Below are positions 23,481 through 36,238 of a stretch of DNA of 64,000 bases, in pieces. The notes under the pieces were generated by a model. That model saw only the letters and a program-made list of their open reading frames with translations, did no database searches and was not told the origin of the DNA. A program made the translations under genes and the position numbers. This DNA is from Owenia fusiformis (taxonomy: Eukaryota; Annelida; Polychaeta; Sabellida; Oweniidae), in assembly GCA_903813345.2 (NCBI GenBank), contig CAIIXF020000007.1:34936538-35000537 (forward strand), written 5' to 3'. How positions within the stretch are numbered: position 1 is the first letter of the stretch; every line of letters starts with the position of its first letter.

Positions 23481-24240
23481 CAATTAAATTCACTACCACA
23501 CCCCCTGCATAAGTTTGGCAATTGCAACCTGAACTCTAGTCTTGCATTATGACCCTAAACCCCCTACCTAATATTCGCGAGATGTGTTGGAGAAGTAGAT
23601 AGGGGGAGGGGTCCACAGCCTTGAAGCAAGACTACCTGAGGTCTCGGCCATTGGATCAGTGGTAAAGTCGTCACTCGTCACTTGTATGGTCAGAGCACAC
23701 TTGAAGTTACAAACATCTCTCCCGCCACAACGCCGAACGCCAATTAAATGTAGGTACGTTTATGTTCACGTGGGGAAATACTTGACAAGTATAATAAAGC
23801 ATTTTAGGGTAGGCGTAGATATGTATACCTGATTAAATTTTACACCAGTATGTAGCCAAACAAGCAAATGGATGTCAAAGTCACCAGATTATTCTAATGC
23901 ACTTGACCCAGTTAAATACGTACTGTTGTCTGTTTTTAACATACATTTGGAACAGACGCGTCGCTAGCTTACTCCCCCAATTTGAATTTTTTATCGAATA
24001 CACAGGGAGATATGCTGAGTACTACAATAGTGCTCATCTAATTTTAGCCCTCATTCAGTAAATATTAGTACTAAATGAGCTTTTATGACATGAGTACTGA
24101 TTTGTTGCATGTATTAGTCCCGGTATTAGTACTTCATGAGTACTCATATGAAGCGTGCTCATCAGCGCGCTTTTGCTAGAGTGCTAATTTTGTACTAATT
24201 GAGTGATCGGCATATTTCCCTGAGCACATTTCACAGATTA
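23481..24240. repeat. Intergenic, with GAGTACT/AGTACTC repeat cluster
   Basis: From about 24020 to 24215 the sequence repeats GAGTACTCAT, AGTACTAAATGAG and GTGCTAAT words. The same vocabulary recurs at 58120-58325 in the lectin gene's last intron. The rest of the stretch has no supported gene. Confidence 0.5.
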
Positions 24241-25042
24241 CCCTACTATCACACCAAACTAGTTCTCACTACGTTCTCGAAAACGGGCTTCAACTGTGTA
24301 CGAACGGACGTACTAAGAACCGTTTGGAATCTATTTACAAACTTCATCGAACGTACTCGAACGGGTAGGTCCTCTAGAACTTAGACAATGCTCAATTGTA
24401 CTCGGGGTCGTCACGTTCTACAATTAGAACGAGTGACAACGTACTAACGACGAGCTGGACGTACTACGAACGGAACCGTCGTACTTCAATCTTACTAGGG
24501 ACGTTTTAACAACGAGTTGAACTGTCTGAGGACATGTTGAGAACGAGGTAGAACTAATTACAAACGGGTTTAAACTGATTAAGAACGTATTTAACACTGC
24601 TTAAGAACGAGTTAGCAAAAATATAGCTATCACACCAAACAAGTTGCCACTGCGTTCTTCAAAACTGGTTTGAAACTGTGTGCGAATGGAATGAACGTAG
24701 CTGCAACTTTCTAAGGTCTATTTACGAACTTAATGAACGTTCTCAGACGGGAATGTGATTTTAGAATTTTGAATCGATTCAAAGTTCGATGGCGACCATG
24801 CCGTTCTGTAATCAGGTCATGTTGACCTTCTAGACTAAGGGACGCGTTCTACGACGTTGCACACCGACGTGGTGCGACCTGAACGAACTGCGAACGAGAT
24901 GGACGTATTGAAGACTGTTTAAGGACGAAGAAGCTAATTATTTCAGACATATTTCCCGACCACAGCCAGATTGAGCCCGTTTTACGACGTTTTCGTAGGA
25001 CTGGCAAGAACGGGTAAGAACTAGTTTGGTGTGATAGGGGGG
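24241..25042. mobile_element. MITE copy 1 (CCCTACTATCACACC family)
   Basis: The ends are inverted repeats CCCTACTATCACACCAAACT and AGTTTGGTGTGATAGGGGGG, flanked by TTA on both sides. The 802-bp interior is rich in GAACG/CGTTC words and non-coding. The 3-bp TWA duplication fits PIF/Harbinger-derived MITEs. The same family is at 29300-29879 and 35168-35768. Confidence 0.85.
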
Positions 25043-27211
25043 TTATGTACATGATCAAGATTTGACACAGCCTTTACTTTTTCTCCAATGAAAGGTGTTT
25101 ATAACCCAGTGACATCAAACTGACACAGTCTTTTCATGACCATTCAAAATACAAATAACCATTAACCCCGCCACCTTTCATTTTCTTCAGGAAATACGCA
25201 CACTAAGAAATGTAATTGAGTTCGAAAATATCAATAAACAAACTCTCGCTAGCTCTGAAAGTTTCACCTCCAAAGCTTCCCTAGTAACTAAAGTGGTGAG
25301 AAGGTTGACACAGAGAACAATGGCTAATTAACAATCAGGGATTATAATCAGGCATTTTGTCCTCGGGAGGTGAGTATCATTTTGTGTTACATCAAGAACA
25401 ATAATCCAGTCTGTTATTTTTTGAAAGATATAATCACATCATCTCGATAGCCAAGTACATTCCACTTATGATATCACTTAAAGGTACTACATATGCTACA
25501 TACAAGATAACAGCTATAGTATTTATTTAAGAATTAGGATAGGTTTTGGAAACACACACGAAGTGCAAAGCAAAATACTGTATTATCTATATTCTAGTTA
25601 GCTACCATAAAGCCCAAGTACTTGTCCTTATTGATATCATTTGACTCACTGTGTGATTAGGATAACGAATTGAACTGTTTTGGTGATGATAAAATGGACT
25701 CAAACGAAGCCTGCTTTGTCTTTTATTGGATTTTAAATTAAAATAATGCAATGTGATAATTACTTAATCATGAACACACGAAATGATGTGTCTTCATTTA
25801 TGATTGATAACGTAATTGTGATCCACATAAGTCTGAATCAAAGAATCATATCTTACATATATTCAAAAAATGATTCTTTATCTCTCTCTTGAAGTTTACA
25901 TATCAAACCAATGCAAGGCTGAGTATACAGTAGCCCGATGGGTCTATACTAAGTATGTAGAGAATTGTCAGGAATTGTAAAACTTTTAAACTATACTAAC
26001 TAGTGTAGAATACGGTAATAACTTAACTTATGTAGGGTCAAGCCACTCAAAGCCCGTTAGTAGACTATTCAAATAAATCGAATGTACGTCTATTGAAATG
26101 GCTTATTGAATCAATACAATTGAAGACTTTCACTGCTTTGGATTTGTTTATTCTATTTAGTATTTATCAACCCATAGTCTTGTAATCCTATATTATTCAA
26201 ACATTTCGTACATAATCCTTCAAATGCTGACCAATATCGAACACATTGATGTTACAACATTATTTCCTTTCACAGAAATCGAATAAATTCCTGGTGTTTT
26301 TTCCCGAATATATTTCAAAGTTATACATTAATTAACCAAGTGTTTTGTCTGAAATACAGGTTGTTTAATAAGTAAATAGTATTTTTATTGTGCAATACAC
26401 AGTAGTAGCATTATACATTTCAATAACCATCCTGACTTTTGCTAAGAAATGTTTTATATTTGGTATTGTAATGGTTGTCATGGTAACTTGAATTAGAGTT
26501 CCATAGATCGATTCATCACAAATTATTGAATAAATGCAATCATTCTTTTTACAGGACATCTGGTCGGTATATTCCTCCAACCATTGACCATTAAAGTAAT
26601 TTTTATGATTTTTTACTTGTATGTGAAACAATTCACAAACACAGCAACAACTGACAAAAACCAAGGTGAAAACTGTGAATGCAGAGCAAGTAAATTACTT
26701 ATGACATGAGATATCAGAAAAAGAGTGACAATTTCATTCATAATTTGTTGAGTTAACATTTGCTCCGTGGAACCCGATTTCAAATTCATTGTTAAACTAG
26801 TATCTTTAAGATGGTTAGTGAAATGTATTATGCTACTCATCCTGTGTAAATCTGGCATGTTGATATTGCAATGAGCAAAATTAGCTCTACTTTTTGAACT
26901 ACCTGTAGATTTATCGATAGACATTTTCTTTGAATTATTTATCAACTACAGTAAACAGTGCCAAAGCATCGCATGATTCAAGTGTTTATCGTAATCTATT
27001 TTTCCTGATTTCAGATATTTCCGGAACTGTACATGGAAAACACAAGTGCTTAAAGGCCACAGATATCACAGCAATGAGTAGCCGAGAATTTGTGCCAATT
27101 TCATTTCCTGGATGGAGTCAAAGTTTAACCAGAGCGATTTAAAGGTCCGATGACTACAAAATTACCGTAACACTCACCTTCCCTTCCCTAATAAGAAAAC
27201 CTAGTCTAAAT
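25043..27211. other. Intergenic; one weak membrane-protein ORF
   Basis: Mostly AT-rich sequence without a supported gene. On the minus strand 26945-26613 encodes 110 residues with one hydrophobic segment near the C-terminus and no recognised family; an overlapping frame at 26664-26365 is also open. Without splice or homology support I do not call a gene. Confidence 0.35.
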
Positions 27212-28369
27212 ATGTATTCTACGTCACTAAGTGTTAAAGACATTGCACACAGGGTGCGTGGTTCAACTGCTAATAATTGGTTCACTGACCACACAGCCGA
27301 AGACAATAATGCTGAATATGTTGGTCCTCCCTCACCGAGATGTGGTAGCCCCGAAGGAAAACGGAACGCTTACCTTAGAGGGCACAGAGATAACATTCAG
27401 ACCATCCTAAATGATGGTCCTGGTACGTATCTTGGTCATAAACGATCGTATACAGACCCAAGCCCGATTCCAAGAGTAAAACCAGAAGCTGTAGAGATCT
27501 ATGAATCTCACCAAGGCAGAAAGCTGGCAACAATGATGACCGAATATGGTATGTTGCCATTGAGTGGAAGGCCAGTGGCAAGAATCAAACCAGAGGCACA
27601 AGATCTGTCATATGATCACAAAGGTGGAAGAATGGCGAATCTCCTCAATAACTATGGGAACAATCCTCGCTCGGCAAGACCGGAACCTCGTATTAAAGCG
27701 GAAGCCGAGTCGTCTGCAGAATTAGACAAAGGGAAGCGTATGGACACACTGATACATAGCTATGCTACGATGGGAGTATCAGCACGTGTACCAAGGGTTA
27801 AACCAGAAGCTGAATGTTCAGCTGACCTTGATAGAGGTAAACGAATGGATAAACTTTTACACAAATATCAAAAACAGGAAGAATTTACACCTAGACCCGT
27901 TCCAAGGGTTAAACGCGAAGCGGAGGATAGTGCTGAACTAGATAAAGGTAAAAGAATGGATGGTCTAATTCATAAATACAACAAATTACCACAATCAGCG
28001 AGACCAGTTCCAAGAGTTAAACCGGAGGCAAATGACGTCGCTGAAGCACATAAGGGAAAGAAAACTGAAAAACTACTCCATGAGTACGGCGAATTGGGTC
28101 TCTCAGTTAGGCCAGCACCAAGGGTAAAACCCGAGGCAGAAAGCACTGCTGAAAGAGGACGGGGGATAGTACAGCACCTCTTCCACAAGTACCACCAGTT
28201 GCCTACATCCCCCCGTCCTCAATCTAGAACTAAAGGCGGAGAGTGTAAGACTACTGCCAATAGAGCAAGAGGGTCAATTGATAAACTATGGAAGGAACAG
28301 GGTAGAAGGACGTGTGTCCCTGTACCTGGTGTTCAGTACAAAAAACACGAACGATTGCGGACCTGTTAA
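27212..28369 (+). CDS. Intronless gene for a 36-residue-repeat protein
   Basis: A 385-residue frame without introns. After an N-terminal region of about 85 residues there are about eight tandem repeats of 36 residues, close to P-V-P-R-V-K-P-E-A-E-x-x-A-E-x-x-K-G-K-R-M-D-K-L-L-H-K-Y-x-x-L-P-x-S-A-R. The first and last units are diverged. Charge is strongly basic; there is no signal peptide or membrane segment. I do not recognise the family. The regular basic repeats with a predicted short helix (GKRMDKLLHKY) suggest a scaffold or filament-binding protein, possibly microtubule- or cilium-associated, but this is inference. The start follows an upstream in-frame stop, and a poly(A) signal lies 135 bases downstream. 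Confidence 0.8.
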   Translation: MYSTSLSVKDIAHRVRGSTANNWFTDHTAEDNNAEYVGPPSPRCGSPEGKRNAYLRGHRDNIQTILNDGPGTYLGHKRSYTDPSPIPRVKPEAVEIYESHQGRKLATMMTEYGMLPLSGRPVARIKPEAQDLSYDHKGGRMANLLNNYGNNPRSARPEPRIKAEAESSAELDKGKRMDTLIHSYATMGVSARVPRVKPEAECSADLDRGKRMDKLLHKYQKQEEFTPRPVPRVKREAEDSAELDKGKRMDGLIHKYNKLPQSARPVPRVKPEANDVAEAHKGKKTEKLLHEYGELGLSVRPAPRVKPEAESTAERGRGIVQHLFHKYHQLPTSPRPQSRTKGGECKTTANRARGSIDKLWKEQGRRTCVPVPGVQYKKHERLRTC

Positions 28370-28503
28370 ATTTTTTTTAATTTTGTATTTTTTCAATCTT
28401 CGGGAGTTGGGTGTTTTTTTTCATGGGTGGAATCAATCGAAGCTGGTGACACTTTTTTGACATTCTTCGCATGCTAGACTACACGTGTCTTGTATAGTTT
28501 TCA

Positions 28504-28509
28504 AATAAA
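28504..28509 (+). terminator. Poly(A) signal after the repeat-protein gene
   Basis: AATAAA, 135 bases after the stop codon. Confidence 0.5.
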
Positions 28510-28544
28510 CTAGCTATTTAAAGTGTTTCCGACGTCATATATTA

Positions 28545-28624
28545 AAAATACACATTTAAAATAGTAGGTAAAAAATACACATTTAAAATAGTAGGTAAAA
28601 AAGTACACATTTAACATAGTAGGT
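28545..28624. repeat. Three tandem ~27-bp units
   Basis: TACACATTTAAAATAGTAGG occurs three times with a spacing of 27-28 bp and minor changes. Confidence 0.85.
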
Positions 28625-29212
28625 CATTAAATTGCAATCAACCTGGCAATCGGTAGCCGATAGTTGCATTCGCGAATCTAGCACCAAGTGTCTTTCAATA
28701 GAAGCAGATTTAGCGGCAAAAAGTCGTTGCAAGAACGTACGAGGAACCTGTTATTCGACATTTTCAAGAAGGAGGTTGATTTGTATCCAAATATTTTACG
28801 GGTATGTTAATAGTAACATCCGGTTACTAAAAGCTAGTGACGAGCAAATATATACGTATTGAGCAGTTTCAGTAATCGAGGGAGAATTTCCTTACTTCAG
28901 AAACCAGGACGTTATCTGTTGCATTTCATAACGTCTTGGTTGCGTTGTGTTAACGCCCTTTAATTTTTATACCACCTTCGTATATCACAATTTTTTACGT
29001 TAGCATTACATACAGTATTTGTATTTTTATGTAGAAAGCAAATATAACATTGCTAAATTACGCCAGAAACTAACATTTTGTTGTTCGAAACTTATGGTGA
29101 CAAAATCATAAATGTTCATTTTGATTCTTTTCTGTTAGCGACGCATAAACTGAGTTGTTCAACCAATCATCTAAGACATAGAATGACGTAATTCACAGGC
29201 GTTAGTGATGGA

Positions 29213-30150
29213 TTTAAGCCCTGGCCTCAGTGCAATGTGGAATGACCATTCCCTGAAGGTGTTTCTTTCCACGAGATGCGAATTCCACAATGCATATAAC
29301 CCTACTATCACACCAAACTAGTTCTCACTACGTTCTCGAAAACGGGCTTAAACTGTGCACGAACGGATTTGACGTACTTAGAACCCACTAAGAACCGTTT
29401 GGGATCTGTTTACAAACTTCATGAAACTACTAGAACGAGTAGGTCCTCCAGCACTTAGAGCATGCTCAAAATTTTCTGGTGATCGTCAGAACGTTGCCAA
29501 ATCGGTTTTAAACTGTGTGCGAACTGAATGAACGTAGCTACAACGTTCTACGGTCTGTTTACGAACTTCATGGACTTTTCCGGACGGGGTATGTGATTTA
29601 GAATTTTGAATCAATTCAAAATTCGATGGCGACCATACCGTTCTGTAATCAGGTCATGATGACCTTCTAGACTAAGGGACGGTTTATACTACGTTGCACA
29701 CCGACGTGGGGCGACCTGAACGAACTGCGAATGAGATGGACGTATTGGAGACTGTTTATGAACGAAGTAGCTAATTATTTTAGACATATATCCCGACCGC
29801 AGCCAGATTGAGCCCGTTTTACGACATTTTCCTAGGACTGGCAAGAACGGGTAAGAACTAGTTTGGTGTGATAGGGGGGTTAGCCTTTGGCTTAAATTCT
29901 TTTCACACGTTGCAAATTATTCTCTACCATGTCTCCTAAAATATAGGAAATCACTAAAAGAACATGTTTTCAATGAAACTTTTTGCAAAGGTCATGTTGG
30001 CAAAGCATCAATTCAATTTGTTGAGTCAAGTTGTCAACTTGACAACCATATTTAAAAGTGGCCTTGGATGCGATGATTGGAGTTTAAATGCACTGCAGTT
30101 ATATGAAATACCGTATTCGGGATCGGACACACCTTGCCTAGCTATATGTG
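29213..30150. repeat. Dispersed repeat, copy 2, with a MITE inside
   Basis: Matches 15419-15790 on both sides of the MITE at 29300-29879, so the MITE landed inside an older repeat. No gene is supported. Confidence 0.6.
29300..29879. mobile_element. MITE copy 2 (CCCTACTATCACACC family)
   Basis: Same terminal inverted repeats as copy 1; 580 bp, internally deleted relative to it. Flanks are TAA on the left and TTA on the right, so the target duplication is imperfect. Confidence 0.8.
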
Positions 30151-30449
30151 AATAAAGTTCATCTTTATCATGTTTACTTAAAGACAGGGTCGTGATTCGA
30201 AACGCTTACATTTAAATGCTTAAATGCTGAAAGTGTGTTTTGATGCATAGTGTTGTGAATTCTTTAGGTTAACCGTTAACATTATATTCATAATATATAT
30301 GTAAGTATACAACGATTACATATTTAGACTATGGCCTGTACATGTATAAGCAATGTGTATGAAAATAAGTGATATACAGTCATATTAGTGATATACAGTT
30401 GCTAGTATAATCGGTTTGCAGATCTTCACTTTGCAGTGTGTCTTCCAAG

Positions 30450-33400
30450 ATGTTGAAAAGGATCGTTGCAGTTGTAGTTTTTGGAATATTAGCACAGAGA
30501 ATATTTCTCCTTGTGTAAGTATATGTTTTCGTGTTTCGTCTTCTTTTCTAGTTGTTTCATTTAAATTCTGCTCAAGGATGACACCACTATTCGATATGCA
30601 AAAATGTCCGAATGACTGGTAATTTAGGTGTTCAAGATTCCCCATAAAACCATAGCTTAAAATTATATGATAGCTCGGGTTAGTCCCGGGGTTAGTAAGT
30701 ATTCAAAAATGTATGTTATATTGAAGATTAAATTGTATACTTTATGTACAAGGGTCGTTAAGACATAACGATTGTGTAGAATACTTAACACTGAAGTAAT
30801 AAAGGAGCAAATGCTATATTTATAAATTCTGCAACTGAGCCAAAATAATTTGTATAAATGGCTCAGGCTATCTGCAACGCAAGTTATATGAAATGAGTAA
30901 GGACACACATGTATTATTGACCCTAAAAGTGCCCTGTATTCAAAGGTTTTCTGAAAGGACCCGAAAATACCAAATTGGAGAAAGTCTCGATGTTATAAAA
31001 GTTCCTATACTGTCCTTGGGGCACCTGTACGTTGTATAGGTGCACCAAGGCATAGATTGTTAACATTAATTGTCTAAGTATCAATCATTATCCAGATTGG
31101 ACGATCTTGCAATGAAATATTCATACATCAAAAAGAAACTCCATGTGTTGCTTTTAAAATCCCAAAACACAATGGCATACCGCAAAACCTCTACCCTTTG
31201 CATTCGTTTGACTTCACTTCTTAAAAGAGAGCTTCGTGTAGTTTAACTAGACTGTGCACGCAGGGTACAAAACTTCTCATTTGATAAACAAATGTTCCTG
31301 TATTTTGCAGTGCCTGCTCGTGAATTCTGATCACAGGAAATGTCTAGCAAAGATATAATGATATAAATGTTCCATTCTTTGTCGATACCTGTTGTTGCCC
31401 TCGGTATATTCATCCTCCGAACACAGGCCTCTAGAACTCACACCCTAATCTTCTAGAAGAAGTAGGTACGAGTTCTGGAGGCCTGAGTTCGGAGGATGCG
31501 GTATATTGAAATTGTTGATGTGTCTTGATTGTGATTTTTCATTATATTGCTTAAAGGAGGTTGCTAGGATTCCACACAACCCTGTACAACCATAGACCAG
31601 GGCCATGTCGAGTTGTTCCGGGAATAGGTAAAATAACTTTGTTGCATACTATAGTAATAATTTTGTATTTGGTAGTTTATCTCACGTTGAATTTGATCAC
31701 TTGTTGCACTGATCTGATCTGATGGATTTGGAGACTTTCATTAAACCAATGGTCTCGGCCTATATTTGCCGTAGACACGCCGTCGTTTTTTCCACATTCG
31801 CATTCTTGACTTATGAACCCCAAAACGAGGGAAAACCCCAGAGCTCAAAATTGATCTCAGTGACATATGTTGTTTACCACCTTCGTTTGTCACAACATTT
31901 CCACCATCTAGTTTCTGAATACCACACGTCGGTGTGATGGTAAATACGCGTTAATGTCATGAAGTTAAAATTTCTTAATCAATTGTTGTAACTATATAGA
32001 TACAATGAGTTCAAAGAAAAAAATAGTTCCCAACATTACCCATCTTTCTGTTAATGATCCTCTGGTTAAATGTTAATATTATTTGTGACGTTTACATGGT
32101 CGTTAAAGACCTAAATGTATGTCAAACAATAGCAATTTTACTTATGATTATGTAACGTGGTCATTGGTGTCACATGCAGACAATAAACTTACCATTGAAT
32201 CATATTTACAGGAGAAGGGTCGGAAGATATGCAACAATTGTCAGATGGCCTTACCATAATTTCAGGAGTAAGTTTGGAGTTTTTCTAAATCTATAATATT
32301 CTTGACGTTTATTTGAATACAGCCTCCAATATTGGCATTCATGCAGACACTTATTGGATTATTCAGTTTGGAGTTAGTTTGGTGCCCAAACTACTGGTTG
32401 ACAAGAAACAAGAACAAATATGTCGCTTTTGCAATACTACTGACTCAGTCATTCAATACAGTTGGTGTTATATTGAAAATTGATAAATCATTATTAAGTT
32501 GCTGCCTTTTTTGTTCCAATATCATCTGCTTGTGTTTATTTTTTAGGGCATGAAACGATTTGACAACCCTTCAGCTGTAGCTGAGGCGAATGGAAATCTT
32601 TACTTATTTGACTTCAACGTCCCAGATGCAAACGTTGAAAAGTTGAAGATTAAAGGAGATATATTTAATAAGAAAACATTTAACCCACATGGCTTAAGCC
32701 TATTTGAAGATCCCAAGTCAGGTATGGTTATGTACATATACATGCACAATCACGTCGGAGTATTGTCTCATGGGAATATTCTTTTGGTACTAGCATCTGG
32801 CTGTGCCCGATTGCATGTCGATTACGCTAAATTATTACACAATATGAATGCAATTGGAATCCAAGTAATTAATTTGTATGATTATTTCAATTTATCCTGA
32901 AGGAGAAAGCACTCTCAATTTTAAAGCAAAGTGATTCTCTCCTATATATTCCCATTATATGACGGATGAGTGTGCATTTTCTTATTTGTAGGGGAGGTTT
33001 ATGTGTTTGTCGTGAACCATCCTCCAGAAGGTGACCAGATAGAGAAATTCACTTTTGACAGAAATTCGAAGACATTAACCCACCTACAGTCGATAAAACA
33101 CGACACCTTCACTGTGTAAGTGATTATGGTTCATATAACCGATTTGCGCATCACTGTTGTAGATACTTAAATCATTGATGTTTTAATATGTAAACGTAGA
33201 TCTGAAGTGCAATTGAAAGCTAAAAATAATCCAGGGCCAATTCTGTTTGAAGTCTAAACTGTTGGATTGAACAATATGGCTTTCCCAAGATACAAAACTT
33301 TTGTCTATCAGTAGAAAAATAGGCCTGTTTGAAACAAATAATAACTGCCCCAGACTGCTATGACATAGGACCCTCCGATACCGACCGACATGACTTGTAA

Positions 33401-36035
33401 TGAGAATATATAATGCAGGGGCGGATCCAGGAACCAACAAGGGGGGGGGGGCATATTTGAAAAAGAAATTCCGTAAAAATGTTGGGCCCCTAAAACCAAA
33501 AAGTGGGCCGAAATTGTAATGTAATGTACAGATTGGGAAGAATGGGAAGGGCTGAACATAATGAAATCAAAATAATACTATTTTTCATAATATATCCATT
33601 AGAATCAATGACGTGGTGGCAGTAGATAGAGATAGATTCTATTACACGATTTACAATGGCTATCGTAATCCCTGGTTGCGTAAATTAGAGCGCTATATCC
33701 ACCTCAGATGGGGCTATGTCGGTTTCTATGATGGCAACGGCATCAAGAAGATGACTAGAGGTTATCATTCACCCAATGGTATCAATATAAGTCCAGACGG
33801 AAGGTGATGGCCGCATTATAAACACTCCTGCATCTTTATTCTTTCCATTCAAGTGAATGGGTGGGCTTGACACTAGAGGCTAGGGATCGTCATATATTGC
33901 AAACCATCCTTTAGGTTAAGTTGGGTTTCCTTCTTTCAGTTTGAATGATATAGTTGCATTAGATGGCACTCGTTTTTATGTAACACGCTATGACTATTTC
34001 CGTCACCCAGCTTTGCGTGCCCTTTCTGTGCTATTTGGTTTAAAATGGGGCTCAGTTATATACATTGACACAAAGAAGAACTCCTTTGCGACAGTGGCAA
34101 CTGGGATGTTGACGCCAAATGGTATAAATGCTTCCCCTGATAAGAAGTAAGTCGATAAGGCACATTTAGCAATTAGTTTTGCATGATATGTAGCAGACCC
34201 GATGCTTATCAAAGCTTTTAATTCCGATTCCGATTACATTATTTTGAATTAAATGTCTCCAGAAATCTATTATATGTAAAATTTATTTACCTCTTAAGTA
34301 AAAGAGAGTTACATGAACATAAAATGAAATTTAAGTAAGATTATTAAAACACTGTCAATGTGTCGTAAATAACAATAAGAAGTAGATTGATTAATTTCAT
34401 TGATTGATACATTACATTTATTCTAGTTAATTAATGAAATGGCCACTAATGAATTACCTCTAAATCTTGACTTCTACTATTATATCCCTGATACCTTCAA
34501 AATTAAACTTTCAGATACATATATGTGGCTAATATAGGAGATAGGAATATTGTAGTATTCAAAAGAGACGAGTCTGATAATTCGTTAACAGAAGCAAGGG
34601 TGAGTTTTAACTAATCGCGGAAGATGTTTATAGAAATGTTTATTTCAAAAGGTACGAGGAGTGAGGTTGGAATTCAGGAGAGACATGGTGGTAGAATGAT
34701 GGTGTAAAATTAAATTGATCATTAGCTAAAAATTAATGGTTCCACAAATGCACATTGAACGTTGTAGCACGCCAAATTCATTCCAAATTCCTTCTTTGAA
34801 AAACTTAAAGATTATAAGATCTTCTTCCAAGAACTAAAGACATACTTTCATATGGTTTGTTTCCAGACTTTAGATTTGTATGCAATGACAGACAATATTG
34901 ATGTTGATCCCCTAAGCGGCGATCTCTGGCTTGGTGTGCAGGCTGTTGGACATCTAAGTGCCGCATATCTTGCGGACCATGATCACAAAATTCCGGATCT
35001 CAAAGCCCCATCTAGGGTAAGTGAATGAATGAAGTATAGGCTATCATGGATGTTCTACTGTTAGAACGTCGAGTTTCTATACAAGCTAACAGAGCTATGT
35101 TTGGTAAGTCGAGTGATTTTCATACCTCAACCAGTTCTTTAATTTTATGATAGATACACGAATGTAACCCTACTATCACACCAAACTAGTTCTCACTACG
35201 TTCTCGAAAACGGGCTTCAACTGTGTACGAACGGACTGGACGTAATTAAAACCGTTTGGGGTCTATTTACAAACTTCATCGAACGTACTTGAACGGGTAG
35301 GTCCTCTAGAACTTAGAACATGCTCAAAATGCTCTCGTGCTCGTCACGTTCTACAGTTAGAACGAGTGACAACGTACTAACGACGAGCTGGACCTACTAC
35401 GAACGGAACCGTCGTACTTCAATCCTACTAGAGAATGAACGTAGCTGCAACTTTCTAAGGACTATTTACGAACTTCATGAACGTTCTCAGACGGGAAGGT
35501 GATTTTAGAATTTTGAAATAATTCAAAATTCGATGGCGACCATACCGTTCTGTAATCAGGTCATAATGACCTTCTAGACTAAGGGACGCGTTATACGACG
35601 TTGCATACCGATGTGGTGCGACCTGAACGAACTGCGAATGAGACTGTTTATGAACGAAGTAGCTAATTATTTTAGACATATTTCCCGACCGTAGCCAGAT
35701 TGAGCCCGTTTTCGTAGGACTGGCAAGAACGGGTAAGAACTAGTTTGGTGTGATGGGGGGGGGGGGGGTAAACACTGTACATGTGGAGGGATCCCTTTAC
35801 ACGACCACATTGTATTGTACATACATGTCTAACTACAATTGATAACATCTCATTTTAATATGTTTAGGTGCTGTATGTTAAAATGTCCAAAGCAGCTGAG
35901 CCACAAGAAGTTCGGGATGTCTTCGTAGACGACACAATGATTTTTGCCTCGAGTGTAGCTACAAGATACAAAGACGCCATGTTGGTTGGAAGCGTCTACC
36001 ATAACATGGTGTATTGTCAGCTTAAATCATTTTAA
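30450..36035 (+). CDS. PON-like: Paraoxonase/arylesterase-like protein with a duplicated exon
   Basis: Exons: 30450-30514, 31557-31627, 32212-32267, 32547-32721, 32992-33115, then 33603-33803 or 33940-34146, then 34515-34599, 34867-35016, 35868-36035. All phases close, giving 364 or 366 residues against 355 in human PON1. The N-terminal MLKRIVAVVVFGILA is a retained signal anchor. Conserved PON features: Cys39 and Cys359 (the family's disulfide pair), GSED (calcium Glu/Asp at 50-51), NPHG His112, VNHP His132, L/I-N-D near 166, PNGIN near 222 and DNIDVDP (calcium Asp/Asn). The fold should be a six-bladed propeller with two calcium ions, hydrolysing lactones or aryl esters. The final residues YCQLKSF match the family's YCEL end. 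Substrate is unknown. Intron 8 holds a MITE. Confidence 0.92.
31191..31267. mobile_element. 77-bp derivative of the TACCCT element
   Basis: Keeps only the left end (TACCCTTTGCATTCG through AAAAGAGAGCT) and the right end (GTGTAGTTTAACTAGACT through GCAGGGTA) of 18517-18835. It lies in intron 1 of the paraoxonase gene. Confidence 0.6.
31413..31500. repeat. Short inverted repeat in PON intron 1
   Basis: CCTCCGAACACAGGCCTCTA pairs with its near complement ending GAGTTCGGAGG around a central TCTAGAAGA loop. Confidence 0.6.
33416..33560. mobile_element. Fragment with GGGGCGGATCCAGGA motif
   Basis: GCAGGGGCGGATCCAGGAAC followed by a poly-G run is a motif typical of DNA-transposon ends in many animal genomes. 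No second end was found. It lies in PON intron 5, before the first alternative exon. Confidence 0.4.
33603..33803 (+). CDS. Alternative PON exon 6a
   Basis: A 201-nt exon with acceptor CCATTAG and donor GTGATG, encoding 67 residues from INDVVAVD to SPDGR. It supplies the calcium-ligand Asn positions and the substrate-pocket loop. It is about 40 percent identical to exon 6b and uses the same phases. Confidence 0.85.
33940..34146 (+). CDS. Alternative PON exon 6b
   Basis: A 207-nt exon with acceptor TTCTTTCAG and donor GTAAGT, encoding 69 residues from LNDIVALD to SPDKK. It lies 136 nt after exon 6a. Both exons fit the same 5' and 3' neighbours, so either can be used alone. Including both would keep the frame but duplicate a propeller segment. 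Confidence 0.85.
35168..35768. mobile_element. MITE copy 3 in the last PON intron
   Basis: Same terminal repeats as the copy at 24241, flanked by TAA on both sides (35165-35167, 35769-35771). It ends in a run of 14 G. Confidence 0.85.
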
Positions 36036-36238
36036 AATCTTCACGATCAAAATTGAGCCTCGTTAATATTTCATGTCGCCTCGAATGTATTTTTTGTTTT
36101 TCAACAATAGCGATGTACAGTACCGTTTTTACAGAGCTGCCCGGCACTGTTTCATAAACAGTGCTGTTTGAGATTGACAGTGTTACCATTTTACTGTAGT
36201 TTGACATAAATTATTGGGCTATTCAATAATTAATTCTC

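Noticed and set aside
23640-23700. tRNA-like A-box (TGGATCAGTGGTAAAG)
   Set aside because: No matching B-box or cloverleaf follows; at most a trace of a tRNA-derived SINE.
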